From: an uncultured Paracoccaceae bacterium
GTDB taxonomy: Bacteria; Pseudomonadota; Alphaproteobacteria; Rhodobacterales; Rhodobacteraceae
Length of the DNA: 21,853 nt
Direction: 5' to 3'
Assembly: GCA_937927675.1 (NCBI GenBank)
Contig: CALBSG010000044.1
Coordinates: forward strand, 1-21,853
The first letter of the stretch is position 1; each line of letters begins with the position of its first letter. A model generated the notes under the pieces. It did not search any database, was not told the DNA's origin, and worked only from the letters and a program-made list of their open reading frames with translations. Of the stretch, positions 6,970 through 13,754 are shown one piece after another. The position numbers were made by a program, and so were the translations under genes.

Positions 6970-7246
6970 TGAGCGTGCGCGTTTTCGAAATGGCCTGTCG
7001 GCCATCTGGGGCGATCACAGCGAGGTCTTTGCGGGGCTGACCACGCCGTCACTGCCTGTTTTGCAGACGGGACATCTGATGCGATGACCATCTTCAGTTC
7101 GGCGCGGATTGTCAAAATTATTTCGACATTGGGCAGGGTTACGCCCCGATCCTAGTAACGGCGCGGGGATTGTTCGCGGGGCTTGGAACAATGCCATGAA
7201 AGACTGCCGCGAATCATCGTGACGGGCCAAAGGGGCCGAAAATGGG
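6970..7246. other. Gap with no recognisable gene
   Basis: Open frames here (for example minus 7290-7015) resemble no family I know, lack ribosome-binding sites and look like chance. The visible structure is a hairpin ATGGCC-TGTC-GGCCAT at 6990-7005 and a near-perfect palindrome at 7110-7128 in a locally AT-rich patch. No tRNA cloverleaf was found. A small RNA is possible but unsupported. Confidence 0.5.
7110..7128. promoter_or_regulatory. 19-bp near-perfect palindrome in an AT-rich patch
   Basis: TGTCAAAA (7110-7117) and TTTCGACA (7121-7128) are complementary at 7 of 8 positions around TTA. The form suits a dimeric repressor. On the minus strand it contains TTGACA, a consensus -35 hexamer, but the matching -10 is poor. 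The gene it would control is not evident. Confidence 0.4.
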
Positions 7247-7274
7247 AAAAGGGCCGGAGATTTCCCCCCGGCCC
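7247..7274 (-). terminator. Intrinsic terminator of the 49-residue protein gene
   Basis: On the minus strand GGGCCGG (7274-7268) pairs with CCGGCCC (7257-7251) around a 10-base loop, followed directly by TTTT (7250-7247) and more pyrimidines. It lies 23 bases beyond the stop codon of the small gene at 7297-7446, supporting that this gene is real and minus-strand. Confidence 0.8.
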
Positions 7275-7296
7275 CTGTCGTGATCTGCACGTGGTC

Positions 7297-7446
7297 TTAG
7301 CGGGCGGCCATGGCGCGCGGCGCGGGCTTGGCCTGATCCTTCAGCGCGGCCGGGCGCCGGCGGGTGCTGCGGGCCCAAGGCAGCGCGACCTGCGCCTCGG
7401 TCGAGGCGGCGATGATGGATTTCATCCAGCGACGGTCTTTCTTCAT
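7297..7446 (-). CDS. Small basic protein of 49 residues, function unknown
   Basis: The protein begins MKKDRRWMKSIIAASTEAQ, continues with ALPWARSTRR and ends with APRAMAAR. It is rich in Arg, Lys and Ala, has no membrane segment or signal peptide, and has a tryptophan in each half (W7 and W24). AAGGA lies 8 bases before the ATG, and a good intrinsic terminator follows the stop. The pattern KDRRWMKS followed by LPWxR recalls short hypothetical proteins I associate with Rhodobacteraceae, but I know of no function. A much longer frame reads through from 7695; the internal ATG is favoured by its ribosome-binding site. Confidence 0.7.
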   Translation of the reverse strand: MKKDRRWMKSIIAASTEAQVALPWARSTRRRPAALKDQAKPAPRAMAAR

Positions 7447-7707
7447 GGGCTTGGTCCTTCTGGTCCGATGTCTTGCGGTCATTCCGACCCTCGACATCAG
7501 TTTCGCCGCGCTTTGCGGCAAGGATTTGTCCCATCTGGCAAGATTTTCAGAAACCTCGCGATGAAAGCCCGGTAAATTGTGGCAGGCGGACCAGACGCGC
7601 GGGACCAAGAAAACAAGCGTGTTGTCAGCGATATGGAAACAACGGGCCAAGACCGTTGCGCCGAATATGGCAATCCTTGGGCCAGTTCCGCCCAAAGCCT
7701 GCCAAAG

Positions 7708-8457
7708 TCAGAGCCGGATCACCGAAACCAGCCGGCCGTAATCGGCCTCGCCTGCGTGGGTGGTACGGCGGTAGGAATAGAATCGGGCCGGGTCGGCATA
7801 GGTGCAATGGTGGGTCCATTCGGCATGGCCCACACCGGCCGCGCGCAGCCGCCACAATCCATAGCCCGGCAGGTCGAACAAATAGCGGTCGCCCTTGCCA
7901 TTGATGAAGAAACGACGCGCCTCGGGTGCATCATCGGTGAAGGTTTCAAAGAATTCCTGACCGACCTCATAGGCGCTTTGGCTGATGCAGGGGCCGATCA
8001 CCGCCGCAATATCGGCGCGCCGTGCGCCCAAAGCCTCCATCGCCTCAAGGGTTGCCTCCAACACGCCAGCTTGGGCACCTTTCCACCCGGCATGGGCCGC
8101 GCCAATGACGCCGGCTTTGGCGTCGGCAAACAGAACCGGCTGGCAATCTGCGGTCAGGATGGCAAGGCCAAGGCCCGGCGTCGCGGTGACCATGGCGTCA
8201 GCGCGCGGTTTGTCTGCAAGGGTCGCGTGCAGCGTTACCACATCGGGCGAATGGACCTGATGCACGCTGACCAACCCCTCGGGTTCAAGCCCCAGCGCGT
8301 CGGCCACGCGGGCGCGGTTGATCGCGACGATTTCGGCCTGATCCGAACTGCCTGTGCCGCAATTCAGCCCGGCGAAAATGCCCGACGAGGCCCCGCCCTT
8401 GCGGGTGAAAAACCCGTGGCGCGCGCTCAGCGCGTCGGAGGTAATGATCTCCAGCAT
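7708..8457 (-). CDS. pgeF: PgeF, peptidoglycan editing factor (YfiH / multicopper polyphenol oxidase family)
   Basis: Members of this family have been assigned a role in removing wrongly incorporated amino acids from peptidoglycan precursors, and some have purine-nucleoside or laccase-like activity. The 249-residue protein has the metal-binding signature set: SVHQVHS (about 64-70), LTADCQPV (about 101-108), AAHAGWKGA (about 119-127) and IGPCIS, then FYSYRRTTH near the C-terminus. The ATG at 8457 overlaps the stop of the upstream methyltransferase by one base (TGATG), so translation is probably coupled. It is the last gene of the lgt-MidA-pgeF operon. Confidence 0.92.
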   Translation of the reverse strand: MLEIITSDALSARHGFFTRKGGASSGIFAGLNCGTGSSDQAEIVAINRARVADALGLEPEGLVSVHQVHSPDVVTLHATLADKPRADAMVTATPGLGLAILTADCQPVLFADAKAGVIGAAHAGWKGAQAGVLEATLEAMEALGARRADIAAVIGPCISQSAYEVGQEFFETFTDDAPEARRFFINGKGDRYLFDLPGYGLWRLRAAGVGHAEWTHHCTYADPARFYSYRRTTHAGEADYGRLVSVIRL

Positions 8458-9503
8458 CAGCTAAATCCCGCAGGTGGTGGCGCATCTGGCCGCGTCAGGG
8501 CCAGCACTTTGAACAAGCTTCCCATTTCTGCGGGCTCGGTCAAGCGGCGATGCGCGGCAAGGTGAATTTCCAAGGCCCGCCCCGACAGTCCTTGCGCCAA
8601 ACGGGTGGCGCGGGCGTCAATGCCAAGGGCGGTCAGAAAGGCGCCTTGGGTGGTATAGCGGTGCGCAGGCCAGTCTGCGGCCAGCGCCTCGAAATCGACA
8701 TGGGCGGTCAGATCGGCACGGCCCGGTTCGGCCAAGGGATCGCTGAAGGCATGGTCCTTAAGCGCCTGCAAGGTGTCGCCCTTGGACCGCCAGCCACCAT
8801 AATCCACGATCAGCGCAAGCCCGCCATGGCGGGACAGGCGATCTTTGATGGTTGCCATATAGGGGGCCGCGGCAGGGCAGGTTTCCACCACGCTGCCGTC
8901 GGGGTCTTGGGCAAAGCGGCTGTCAAATCGGGTGCCATCCGGCGCCAGCCCAAAGGTGAGTTTCCCCTCGGCAAGGCCGATGACCCGCTCGTGCCAGCGT
9001 CCGGCTTGTTTCACATATTGGTGGATCGGCAGGGCGTCGAAAAACTCGTTCGCGATCAGAAACAGCGGCTGTTCCGGCAGCTCATCAATGGTGTCGATCC
9101 ATGCGGGGGCATATCCGGACAGGGCTTTGGCCTGCTCGGCCCGCAGCGCGGGCGATGCTTCGTGCAGCAACACGTGCAGGGCGGCATGAAACCCCGGAAC
9201 CGCACGGGTCGCGCGCAAGACATCGGCCATCAAGGTGCCGCGACCGGGGCCAAGTTCGGCCAAACTAAAGCGGGGGGGGGCGCCTTGGTCCAGCCAAGCC
9301 TGTGCCAGACTGAGGCCGATGAGTTCGCCGAACATCTGGCTGATCTCAGGCGCGGTGACGAAATCGCCCTTGGCCCCAAAGGGCGGCCTTGTGGTGTAAT
9401 AGCCATGCGCCGGGTGCATCAGACATTCGGCCATGTAGCTGGCAACCGTCATCGGCCCGTCATGGCCGATGCGATCGGCCAATAGCACAGCCAAGGGTGT
9501 CAT
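8457..9503 (-). CDS. MidA / NDUFAF7-type SAM-dependent methyltransferase (DUF185)
   Basis: The mitochondrial relative NDUFAF7 methylates an arginine of a complex I subunit; the bacterial substrate is not established. The 348-residue protein has GYYTTRPPFGAKGDFVTAPE (about 34-53), the SAM-binding ELGPGRGTLM (83-92), ANEFFDALP and ALIVDYGG. These are hallmarks of the family. A longer frame starts upstream at 9530, but the ATG at 9503 gives the usual N-terminus MTPLAVLLADRI and overlaps the lgt stop as ATGA. It lies between lgt and pgeF in a close-packed operon. Confidence 0.92.
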   Translation of the reverse strand: MTPLAVLLADRIGHDGPMTVASYMAECLMHPAHGYYTTRPPFGAKGDFVTAPEISQMFGELIGLSLAQAWLDQGAPPRFSLAELGPGRGTLMADVLRATRAVPGFHAALHVLLHEASPALRAEQAKALSGYAPAWIDTIDELPEQPLFLIANEFFDALPIHQYVKQAGRWHERVIGLAEGKLTFGLAPDGTRFDSRFAQDPDGSVVETCPAAAPYMATIKDRLSRHGGLALIVDYGGWRSKGDTLQALKDHAFSDPLAEPGRADLTAHVDFEALAADWPAHRYTTQGAFLTALGIDARATRLAQGLSGRALEIHLAAHRRLTEPAEMGSLFKVLALTRPDAPPPAGFS

Positions 9504-10375
9504 GCCCGCTTGGCCCGGATCAGGAACCACAGGCCAGCCACCACCATGGGCAAGGACAAGAGCTGCCCGGCCGTCAGACCCCAGCCGCCCATATGCAGAT
9601 AAAGCCCCAAGGGATTGTCAGGGCTGACAAATTGCGCATCCGGCTGACGAAAGAATTCCACGGCAAAGCGGGCTGCGCCATAGCCTGCAAAGAACAGCCC
9701 GGCAATTGCACCCGGCCAGCGCAGCCACCCGCGCCGCCAGATCAGCACCGTAAACACCACCATCAGCAGCAGCCCTTCCAGACCGGCCTCGTAAAGCTGG
9801 CTTGGATGGCGGATGCAGGGAAGATCAACACTGGCGCAGGCCTGTGCGGCCTCTCCGGGGAACGCCACGCCCCAGGGCATCGCGGTCGGGCGGCCCCAAA
9901 GCTCGGCATTGATGAAATTGGCGATGCGGCCAAGGAAAAGCCCGATCGGCACCACTGCGGCCATCAGATCGGCCATGGACAGAAGCGGCAGCTTTTCCCG
10001 GCGACAGAACAGAAGGCCCGCCACGACAACGCCAAGAAAGCCGCCATGAAAGGACATTCCGCCCTCCCAGACCCGCAGGATGCGGCCCGGTTCGGCCACA
10101 AAGCCCGGAAGATCGTAAAACAGCACATAGCCCGCGCGGCCGCCAAGGATGACGCCCAAGGTGACCCATGTCAGCAGCCGCTCAATCTGTTCGGCCGTCG
10201 CGGGGGCGGCCCCGGGCCAAAGCTGCGGGCTGCGCAGCATGCGGACGATCAATTTCCAGCCAGCGATCAGCCCCACAAGATAGGCCAGCGCATACCAGCG
10301 CAGGGCCAACGTCACCGGGCCGATCTCGATGGAAAAGATCTCGGGCGAAATATCGGGGAACGGAATATATGACAT
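9500..10375 (-). CDS. lgt: Prolipoprotein diacylglyceryl transferase
   Basis: Lgt is an inner-membrane enzyme that transfers diacylglycerol from phosphatidylglycerol to the lipobox cysteine of prelipoproteins, the first maturation step. The 291 residues contain about seven hydrophobic segments. Signature motifs are MSFHGGFLG (107-115), GRIANFINAELWGRP (149-163) and HPSQLYEAGLEG (190-201). An open frame reaches upstream to 10906, but it crosses the divergent ubiK-like gene; the ATG at 10375 gives the normal start MSYIPFPDISPE. The ribosome-binding site is weak. It heads the lgt-MidA-pgeF operon, and the lipoprotein cytochrome at 17812 is one likely substrate. Confidence 0.95.
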   Translation of the reverse strand: MSYIPFPDISPEIFSIEIGPVTLALRWYALAYLVGLIAGWKLIVRMLRSPQLWPGAAPATAEQIERLLTWVTLGVILGGRAGYVLFYDLPGFVAEPGRILRVWEGGMSFHGGFLGVVVAGLLFCRREKLPLLSMADLMAAVVPIGLFLGRIANFINAELWGRPTAMPWGVAFPGEAAQACASVDLPCIRHPSQLYEAGLEGLLLMVVFTVLIWRRGWLRWPGAIAGLFFAGYGAARFAVEFFRQPDAQFVSPDNPLGLYLHMGGWGLTAGQLLSLPMVVAGLWFLIRAKRA

Positions 10376-10450
10376 GGGGCCCGCGCTGATGGTTTCGGAT
10401 CTTGTCCGGCAGGGGCGGCGGGATGTCAATCTCGGCCGAGGCCCCCCGAT

Positions 10451-10496
10451 GCCGTCAGGCCGGACTTGTGCCGGACGGCAGAGCGGACCATATAGG
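10451..10496 (+). promoter_or_regulatory. Leader hairpin and possible promoter of the UbiK-like gene
   Basis: GCCGTC (10451-10456) pairs with GACGGC (10474-10479), with an inner GGC/GCC helix. It overlaps a candidate -35 TTGTGC (10466-10471); a -10-like TATAGG (10491-10496) follows after a long 19-base spacer. The gap between lgt and the UbiK-like gene must drive both directions. Confidence 0.3.
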
Positions 10497-10519
10497 CGGG
10501 AACGTGAATGGAGGCCCCC

Positions 10520-10762
10520 ATGCAACCCGGCAACAAGTTCTTTGATGACATGTCCAAGCTGATGACCAACGCCATGGGCGTGGCGCAGGGCGCCAAGACC
10601 GAGGCGGAGACGGCGATGAAGGGCTTTATCGACCGTTGGATGGCGGACCGCGATTTCGTCACCCGTGAGGAGTTCGACGCGGTGCGCGCCATGGCGCAAA
10701 AGGCCCGCGAAGAAAACGCCGCCTTGGAAGCCCGCATCGCAGCTCTGGAAGCCAAGGGCTAA
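10520..10762 (+). CDS. UbiK-like accessory factor (YqiC / BMFP family)
   Basis: UbiK helps ubiquinone-synthesis enzymes work together in the soluble complex, and YqiC homologues are membrane-associated coiled coils. The 80-residue protein starts MQPGNKFFDDMSKLMTNAMG, an amphipathic region. It has the family motif RDFVTREEFDAVRAMAQKAR (about 45-64) and ends in a coiled coil, EENAALEARIAALEAK. An in-frame ATG at 10508 exists, but GGAGG lies between the two ATGs, 5 bases before 10520, which decides for the second. It diverges from lgt. The family call is good; the exact role is inferred. Confidence 0.85.
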   Translation: MQPGNKFFDDMSKLMTNAMGVAQGAKTEAETAMKGFIDRWMADRDFVTREEFDAVRAMAQKAREENAALEARIAALEAKG

Positions 10763-10768
10763 ACCTCG

Positions 10769-10793
10769 GGAACATCCGAGCCGCTGTGCGGTT
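10769..10793 (+). promoter_or_regulatory. EcfG-like promoter motif upstream of the PRC-barrel gene
   Basis: GGAAC (10769-10773) is followed after 16 bases by GGTT (10790-10793), close to the GGAAC-N16/17-CGTT form used by alphaproteobacterial general-stress sigma factors. PRC-barrel genes are frequent members of that regulon. Many Rhodobacteraceae lack EcfG, so this may be chance. A small CTCGG/CCGAG hairpin (10765-10780) overlaps it. Confidence 0.3.
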
Positions 10794-10829
10794 CTGCCTT
10801 CGCAAGCCCATCTGCTTACGGAGGAAACG

Positions 10830-11204
10830 ATGCAAACTCTCGACACGACGCCCGGCACCATCGGCACGCGCGGCGCGCTGGCGTCCAGCCATGATGTGAA
10901 CGGCACCGCGGTTTACAGCCCGCAGCGCGAACATCTTGGCCATATCGACCATGTGATGATCGACAAGACCAGCGGCACCATCGGCTATGCGGTATTGGCC
11001 TTTGGTGGCTTTCTTGGGCTTGGAGAAAACCATGTCCCAATGCCGTGGAAGACATTGCGCTATGATACCGATGTTGGCGGCTATGTCACAGATCTGACGC
11101 CAGAACAGCTGCGCGCCGCGCCCGAGGCCCCGCAGGACTGGGCCAGCAATGAAAGCTGGCGCCAGCGCAGCTATGACTATTACGGGCTGCCCTATTACTG
11201 GTGA
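10830..11204 (+). CDS. PRC-barrel domain protein
   Basis: The 124-residue protein carries one PRC-barrel domain (about 20-85): an N-terminal GTAVYSPQREHLGHIDHVMI, then TIGYAVLAFGGFLGLGENHV and VPMPWKTLRYD. These small beta-barrels occur in the photosynthetic reaction-centre H subunit and in RimM, and stand-alone forms are often stress-induced, of unknown function. The C-terminus is rich in Trp and Tyr (SYDYYGLPYYW). No signal peptide is present, so it is probably cytoplasmic. GGAGGA just before the ATG is a strong ribosome-binding site. It lies 67 bases behind the UbiK-like gene and ends at a hairpin. Confidence 0.9.
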   Translation: MQTLDTTPGTIGTRGALASSHDVNGTAVYSPQREHLGHIDHVMIDKTSGTIGYAVLAFGGFLGLGENHVPMPWKTLRYDTDVGGYVTDLTPEQLRAAPEAPQDWASNESWRQRSYDYYGLPYYW

Positions 11205-11219
11205 CGCAGCGCCTCCTGC

Positions 11220-11242
11220 CGCCCCCCGGTTTGCGGGGGGCG
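11220..11242. terminator. GC-rich hairpin between convergent genes
   Basis: A 9-base perfect stem (CGCCCCCCG with CGGGGGGCG, loop GTTTG) lies between the PRC-barrel gene and rimO, 15 to 19 bases from each stop codon. No T-run follows in either direction, but the position fits a shared terminator. Confidence 0.6.
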
Positions 11243-11261
11243 ATTGCGCGTCACAGGGGGC

Positions 11262-12647
11262 TTAGAGGCGGCCCCACAAATCATACTCGCCAGCTTCTTC
11301 CACGGTGACCGTCACCATGTCGCCGACCTGAAGCTCTGCGAAACCCTCGTCGATGAACAGGTTTCCGTCGATCTCGGGCGCGTCGGCCTTGGTGCGGCAG
11401 GTGGCACCTTCGTCGTCGATCTCATCCACGATCACCTGAATCGTCTGGCCGACTTTGGCGGCCAGCTTCGCCTCGGAAATCGCTTGGGCTTTGGCCATGA
11501 ATCGATCCCAGCGGTCCTGTTTCACCTCATCCGGCACATGGTCTGGCAGATCGTTCGACCGCGCCCCGGCGACGTTTTCGTATTGGAAGCAGCCGACACG
11601 GTCCAGTTGCGCCTCGTCCATCCAATCCAGCAGGGTTTGGAATTCGGCTTCCGTCTCGCCGGGGTAGCCGACGATGAAGGTCGAGCGCAGCACAATGTCC
11701 GGGCAATCGCGGCGCCAAGCGGCGATTTCGTCCAGCGTCTTTGCCGCCGCGGCAGGCCGGGCCATCCGGCGCAGCGTTTCGGGGTTGGCATGCTGGAAGG
11801 GGATGTCGAGATAAGGCAGGATCAGCCCCTCGGCCATCAAGGGCACCAGTTGGCGCACATGCGGGTAGGGGTAGACGTAATGCAGGCGCACCCAGACGTC
11901 TGGCGACAGGCGACCCAATTCGCGCGCCAGATCGGTGATATGGCTGCGCACCTCGCCGCCTTTCCACGGGGAAAGGTCATGTTTGCGATCCACGCCATAG
12001 GCCGAGGTGTCTTGTGAGATCACTAACAGCTCGCGCACGCCCGCATCCACCAGCTTTTCGGCCTCGCGCAGCACGGCATGCGCCGGGCGGCTGACCAGTT
12101 TGCCGCGCATGTCGGGGATGATGCAGAACTTGCAGGCGTGGTTGCAGCCTTCGGAGATCTTCAAATAGCTGTAGTGCCGCGGGGTCAGTTTCACCCCGGT
12201 TGCGGGCAGCAGATCAATGAAGGGATCTGGCGAAGGGGGGACAGCCTTATGAACGGCGTCCAGCACCGCCTCGTATTGATGGGGGCCGGTCACCGCCATC
12301 ACCTTGGGGTGTGCGCCGGTGATGTATTCGGGTTCCGCGCCAAGGCAGCCCGTCACCAGAACCTTGCCGTTTTCGCGCAGGGCTTCGCCGATCGCCTCAA
12401 GGCTTTCGGCCTTGGCCGAATCAAGAAAGCCGCAGGTGTTGACGATCACCGCATCGGCACCCTTGTAATCGGGGCTGATCGCGTAGCCTTCGGCCCTGAG
12501 CCGCGTCAGGATGCGTTCACTGTCCACCAGCGCCTTTGGGCAGCCAAGGCTGACCATGCCGATGGTCGGCTGGCCCTCGCGGCGGGGCGTGTCGAAGACA
12601 GGCTTAGGGGCAAGATCGGGGCGGAGGTTCGGGGGGTTCTGGCTCAT
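11262..12647 (-). CDS. rimO: Ribosomal protein S12 methylthiotransferase RimO
   Basis: RimO is a radical-SAM enzyme with two iron-sulfur clusters that methylthiolates a conserved aspartate of ribosomal protein S12. The 461 residues contain the N-terminal cluster-binding cysteines in SLGCPKALVDSE, NTCGFLD and VTGCLGAEP. The radical-SAM motif is CNHACKFC, followed by RSTFIVGYPGETEAEF, and a C-terminal TRAM domain ends in AGEYDLWGRL. SLGCPKALVDSE and the S12-type spacing point to RimO rather than MiaB. The frame extends upstream to 12683, but the ATG at 12647 (MSQNPPNLRPDL) gives the normal start. It stands alone, convergent with the PRC-barrel gene and divergent from the PepSY operon. Confidence 0.95.
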   Translation of the reverse strand: MSQNPPNLRPDLAPKPVFDTPRREGQPTIGMVSLGCPKALVDSERILTRLRAEGYAISPDYKGADAVIVNTCGFLDSAKAESLEAIGEALRENGKVLVTGCLGAEPEYITGAHPKVMAVTGPHQYEAVLDAVHKAVPPSPDPFIDLLPATGVKLTPRHYSYLKISEGCNHACKFCIIPDMRGKLVSRPAHAVLREAEKLVDAGVRELLVISQDTSAYGVDRKHDLSPWKGGEVRSHITDLARELGRLSPDVWVRLHYVYPYPHVRQLVPLMAEGLILPYLDIPFQHANPETLRRMARPAAAAKTLDEIAAWRRDCPDIVLRSTFIVGYPGETEAEFQTLLDWMDEAQLDRVGCFQYENVAGARSNDLPDHVPDEVKQDRWDRFMAKAQAISEAKLAAKVGQTIQVIVDEIDDEGATCRTKADAPEIDGNLFIDEGFAELQVGDMVTVTVEEAGEYDLWGRL

Positions 12648-12708
12648 GCGCAGGGATATAGCGGAAACCGCGCAGGGGGGCAAAGGGGCTATGAAGGGGC
12701 CTAAGCAA

Positions 12709-12734
12709 GGGCTTATGCGCCGCGACTTAAGCCC
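12709..12734. promoter_or_regulatory. Inverted repeat in the rimO / PepSY divergent gap
   Basis: GGGCTTA (12709-12715) pairs with TAAGCCC (12728-12734) around a 12-base spacer, and a third related copy, CTAAGC (12701-12706), stands just to the left. A repeated, mirrored GGGCTTA may be a regulator site for either divergent gene. The motif is not one I recognise. Confidence 0.35.
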
Positions 12735-12826
12735 CGCCGCAATGGAGCAGCGCGGAAAATGGCGTCAGATCAGCGGCATGGCGGGCCTTGGTGGCTGCGC
12801 CTTACCCCTGTTGGAAAGGAAATCCG

Positions 12827-13090
12827 ATGAAATCGCTTTTTGCTCTCGCCTTTGCGTTGACCCTTGCGCCGTTTGCGGCGGCCGCTCTGCCTGCCGTTGG
12901 TGATGTGGTCGGCACCACGCCGGAAACCGCGACCGCCGCACTGGAAGCCGCTGGTTGCAAAGTGGCCAGCTTTGAACCCGAAGATGGCCAGATCGAAGCC
13001 AAATGCACCGACACCGCGACGTCGAAGATGATGGAAGTCTACATCGACCCGAAAACCGGTGCCGTGACGCAGGTGAAATCCGATGACTGA
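12827..13090 (+). CDS. Small secreted PepSY-domain-like protein
   Basis: This 87-residue protein has a clear Sec signal peptide (MKSLFALAFALTLAPFAAAA, probably cleaved near residue 19-20), so the mature form is periplasmic and about 68 residues. The mature part resembles a single PepSY unit: a helix TPETATAALEAAGCKV, then DGQIEAKC and the terminal strand EVYIDPKTGAVTQVKSDD. It has two cysteines (mature AAGCKV and EAKCTD) that may form a disulfide. AAGGA before the ATG sets the start. Its stop overlaps the next gene by 8 bases. PepSY domains can inhibit peptidases or sense envelope state; the job here is unknown. Confidence 0.85.
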   Translation: MKSLFALAFALTLAPFAAAALPAVGDVVGTTPETATAALEAAGCKVASFEPEDGQIEAKCTDTATSKMMEVYIDPKTGAVTQVKSDD

Positions 13091-13754
13091 GGCATCGTCG
13101 GGGTCTTCTTCCCGTCGGTCCAAAGGCCTGTCCCAAGCGGGACAGGCCAAGCCCCTGCCGAACTGGGATCCTTTGCTGCGGCTTACCCATTGGGGCATCG
13201 CGGCTGTCGTCTTGGGCAATTATGCGCTGACCAAAGAGGGCGGCTCGGTGCATATCGCGCTGGGCTGGGCGGGGCTTGGTCTTTTGGTGCTGCGGCTGAT
13301 CTGGGGGTTTGTCGGCCCGCGTGAGGCGCGGTTTACCAGCTTTTTGCCCAACCCAATGGCGGCGCTGCGCCATCTGGTCGGGTTGAGCAAAGGGCAGGCG
13401 CCGCATTTCCCGTCGCACAATCCTGCTGGCGCAATGATGGCCTATGCGCTTTGGGCTTGTCTTGCGGTTTTGATCGGGACGGGCCTGTTGATGACCGGGG
13501 CCACGCCCATGAAACAGGCCGAGCTGGAGGCCGCCGTGGCCGCTGGTGATTGGTCTGTTCTTGTGGAAGAAGGAGAGGAGGCCGAGGATGACGAGTCTCC
13601 CTTCGGTGAAGCGATAAAAGAGGTGCACGAAGTGGCGGCCAATCTGATTCTGCTTCTGGCTTTCTTGCATGTTGCGGGCGTTGTTGTGGAAAGCCGCGTG
13701 ATGGGCCGCAACCTTGTGCGTCCGATGCTGATTGCCGCACGGAGACGGCGGTGA
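13083..13754 (+). CDS. Cytochrome b561 / Ni-Fe hydrogenase b-subunit-like membrane protein
   Basis: This 223-residue b-type cytochrome has about four transmembrane helices (roughly 33-50, 56-76, 118-138 and 183-203). Haem-ligand candidates are H36 (LTHWG), H57 (SVHIALGW), H112 (SHNPAG), H182 (VHEVAAN) and H196 (FLHVAGV). A very acidic segment, LVEEGEEAEDDESPFGEA (about 160-177), sits between helices 3 and 4, probably in the periplasm. The start overlaps the PepSY stop by 8 bases, and the stop overlaps the LuxR-type start by 4, so all three are probably made together. Redox partner unknown; no hydrogenase genes are nearby. Confidence 0.88.
   Translation: MTEASSGSSSRRSKGLSQAGQAKPLPNWDPLLRLTHWGIAAVVLGNYALTKEGGSVHIALGWAGLGLLVLRLIWGFVGPREARFTSFLPNPMAALRHLVGLSKGQAPHFPSHNPAGAMMAYALWACLAVLIGTGLLMTGATPMKQAELEAAVAAGDWSVLVEEGEEAEDDESPFGEAIKEVHEVAANLILLLAFLHVAGVVVESRVMGRNLVRPMLIAARRRR

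Noticed and set aside
6794..7018. Minus-strand open frame of 74 residues
   Set aside because: It crosses the large hairpin and overlaps the end of the Lrp/AsnC gene in antisense; no recognisable features.
7037..7080. Possible tRNA or structured RNA (CCGTC and GACGG pairing)
   Set aside because: No cloverleaf, T-loop or acceptor stem can be formed around it.
7015..7290. Minus-strand open frame of 91 residues in the gap
   Set aside because: It has no ribosome-binding site or family pattern, and its 5' part overlaps the terminator of the adjacent small gene.
10376..10906. N-terminal extension of lgt by 177 residues
   Set aside because: The extension runs antisense through the UbiK-like gene and beyond; Lgt normally begins at the ATG at 10375.
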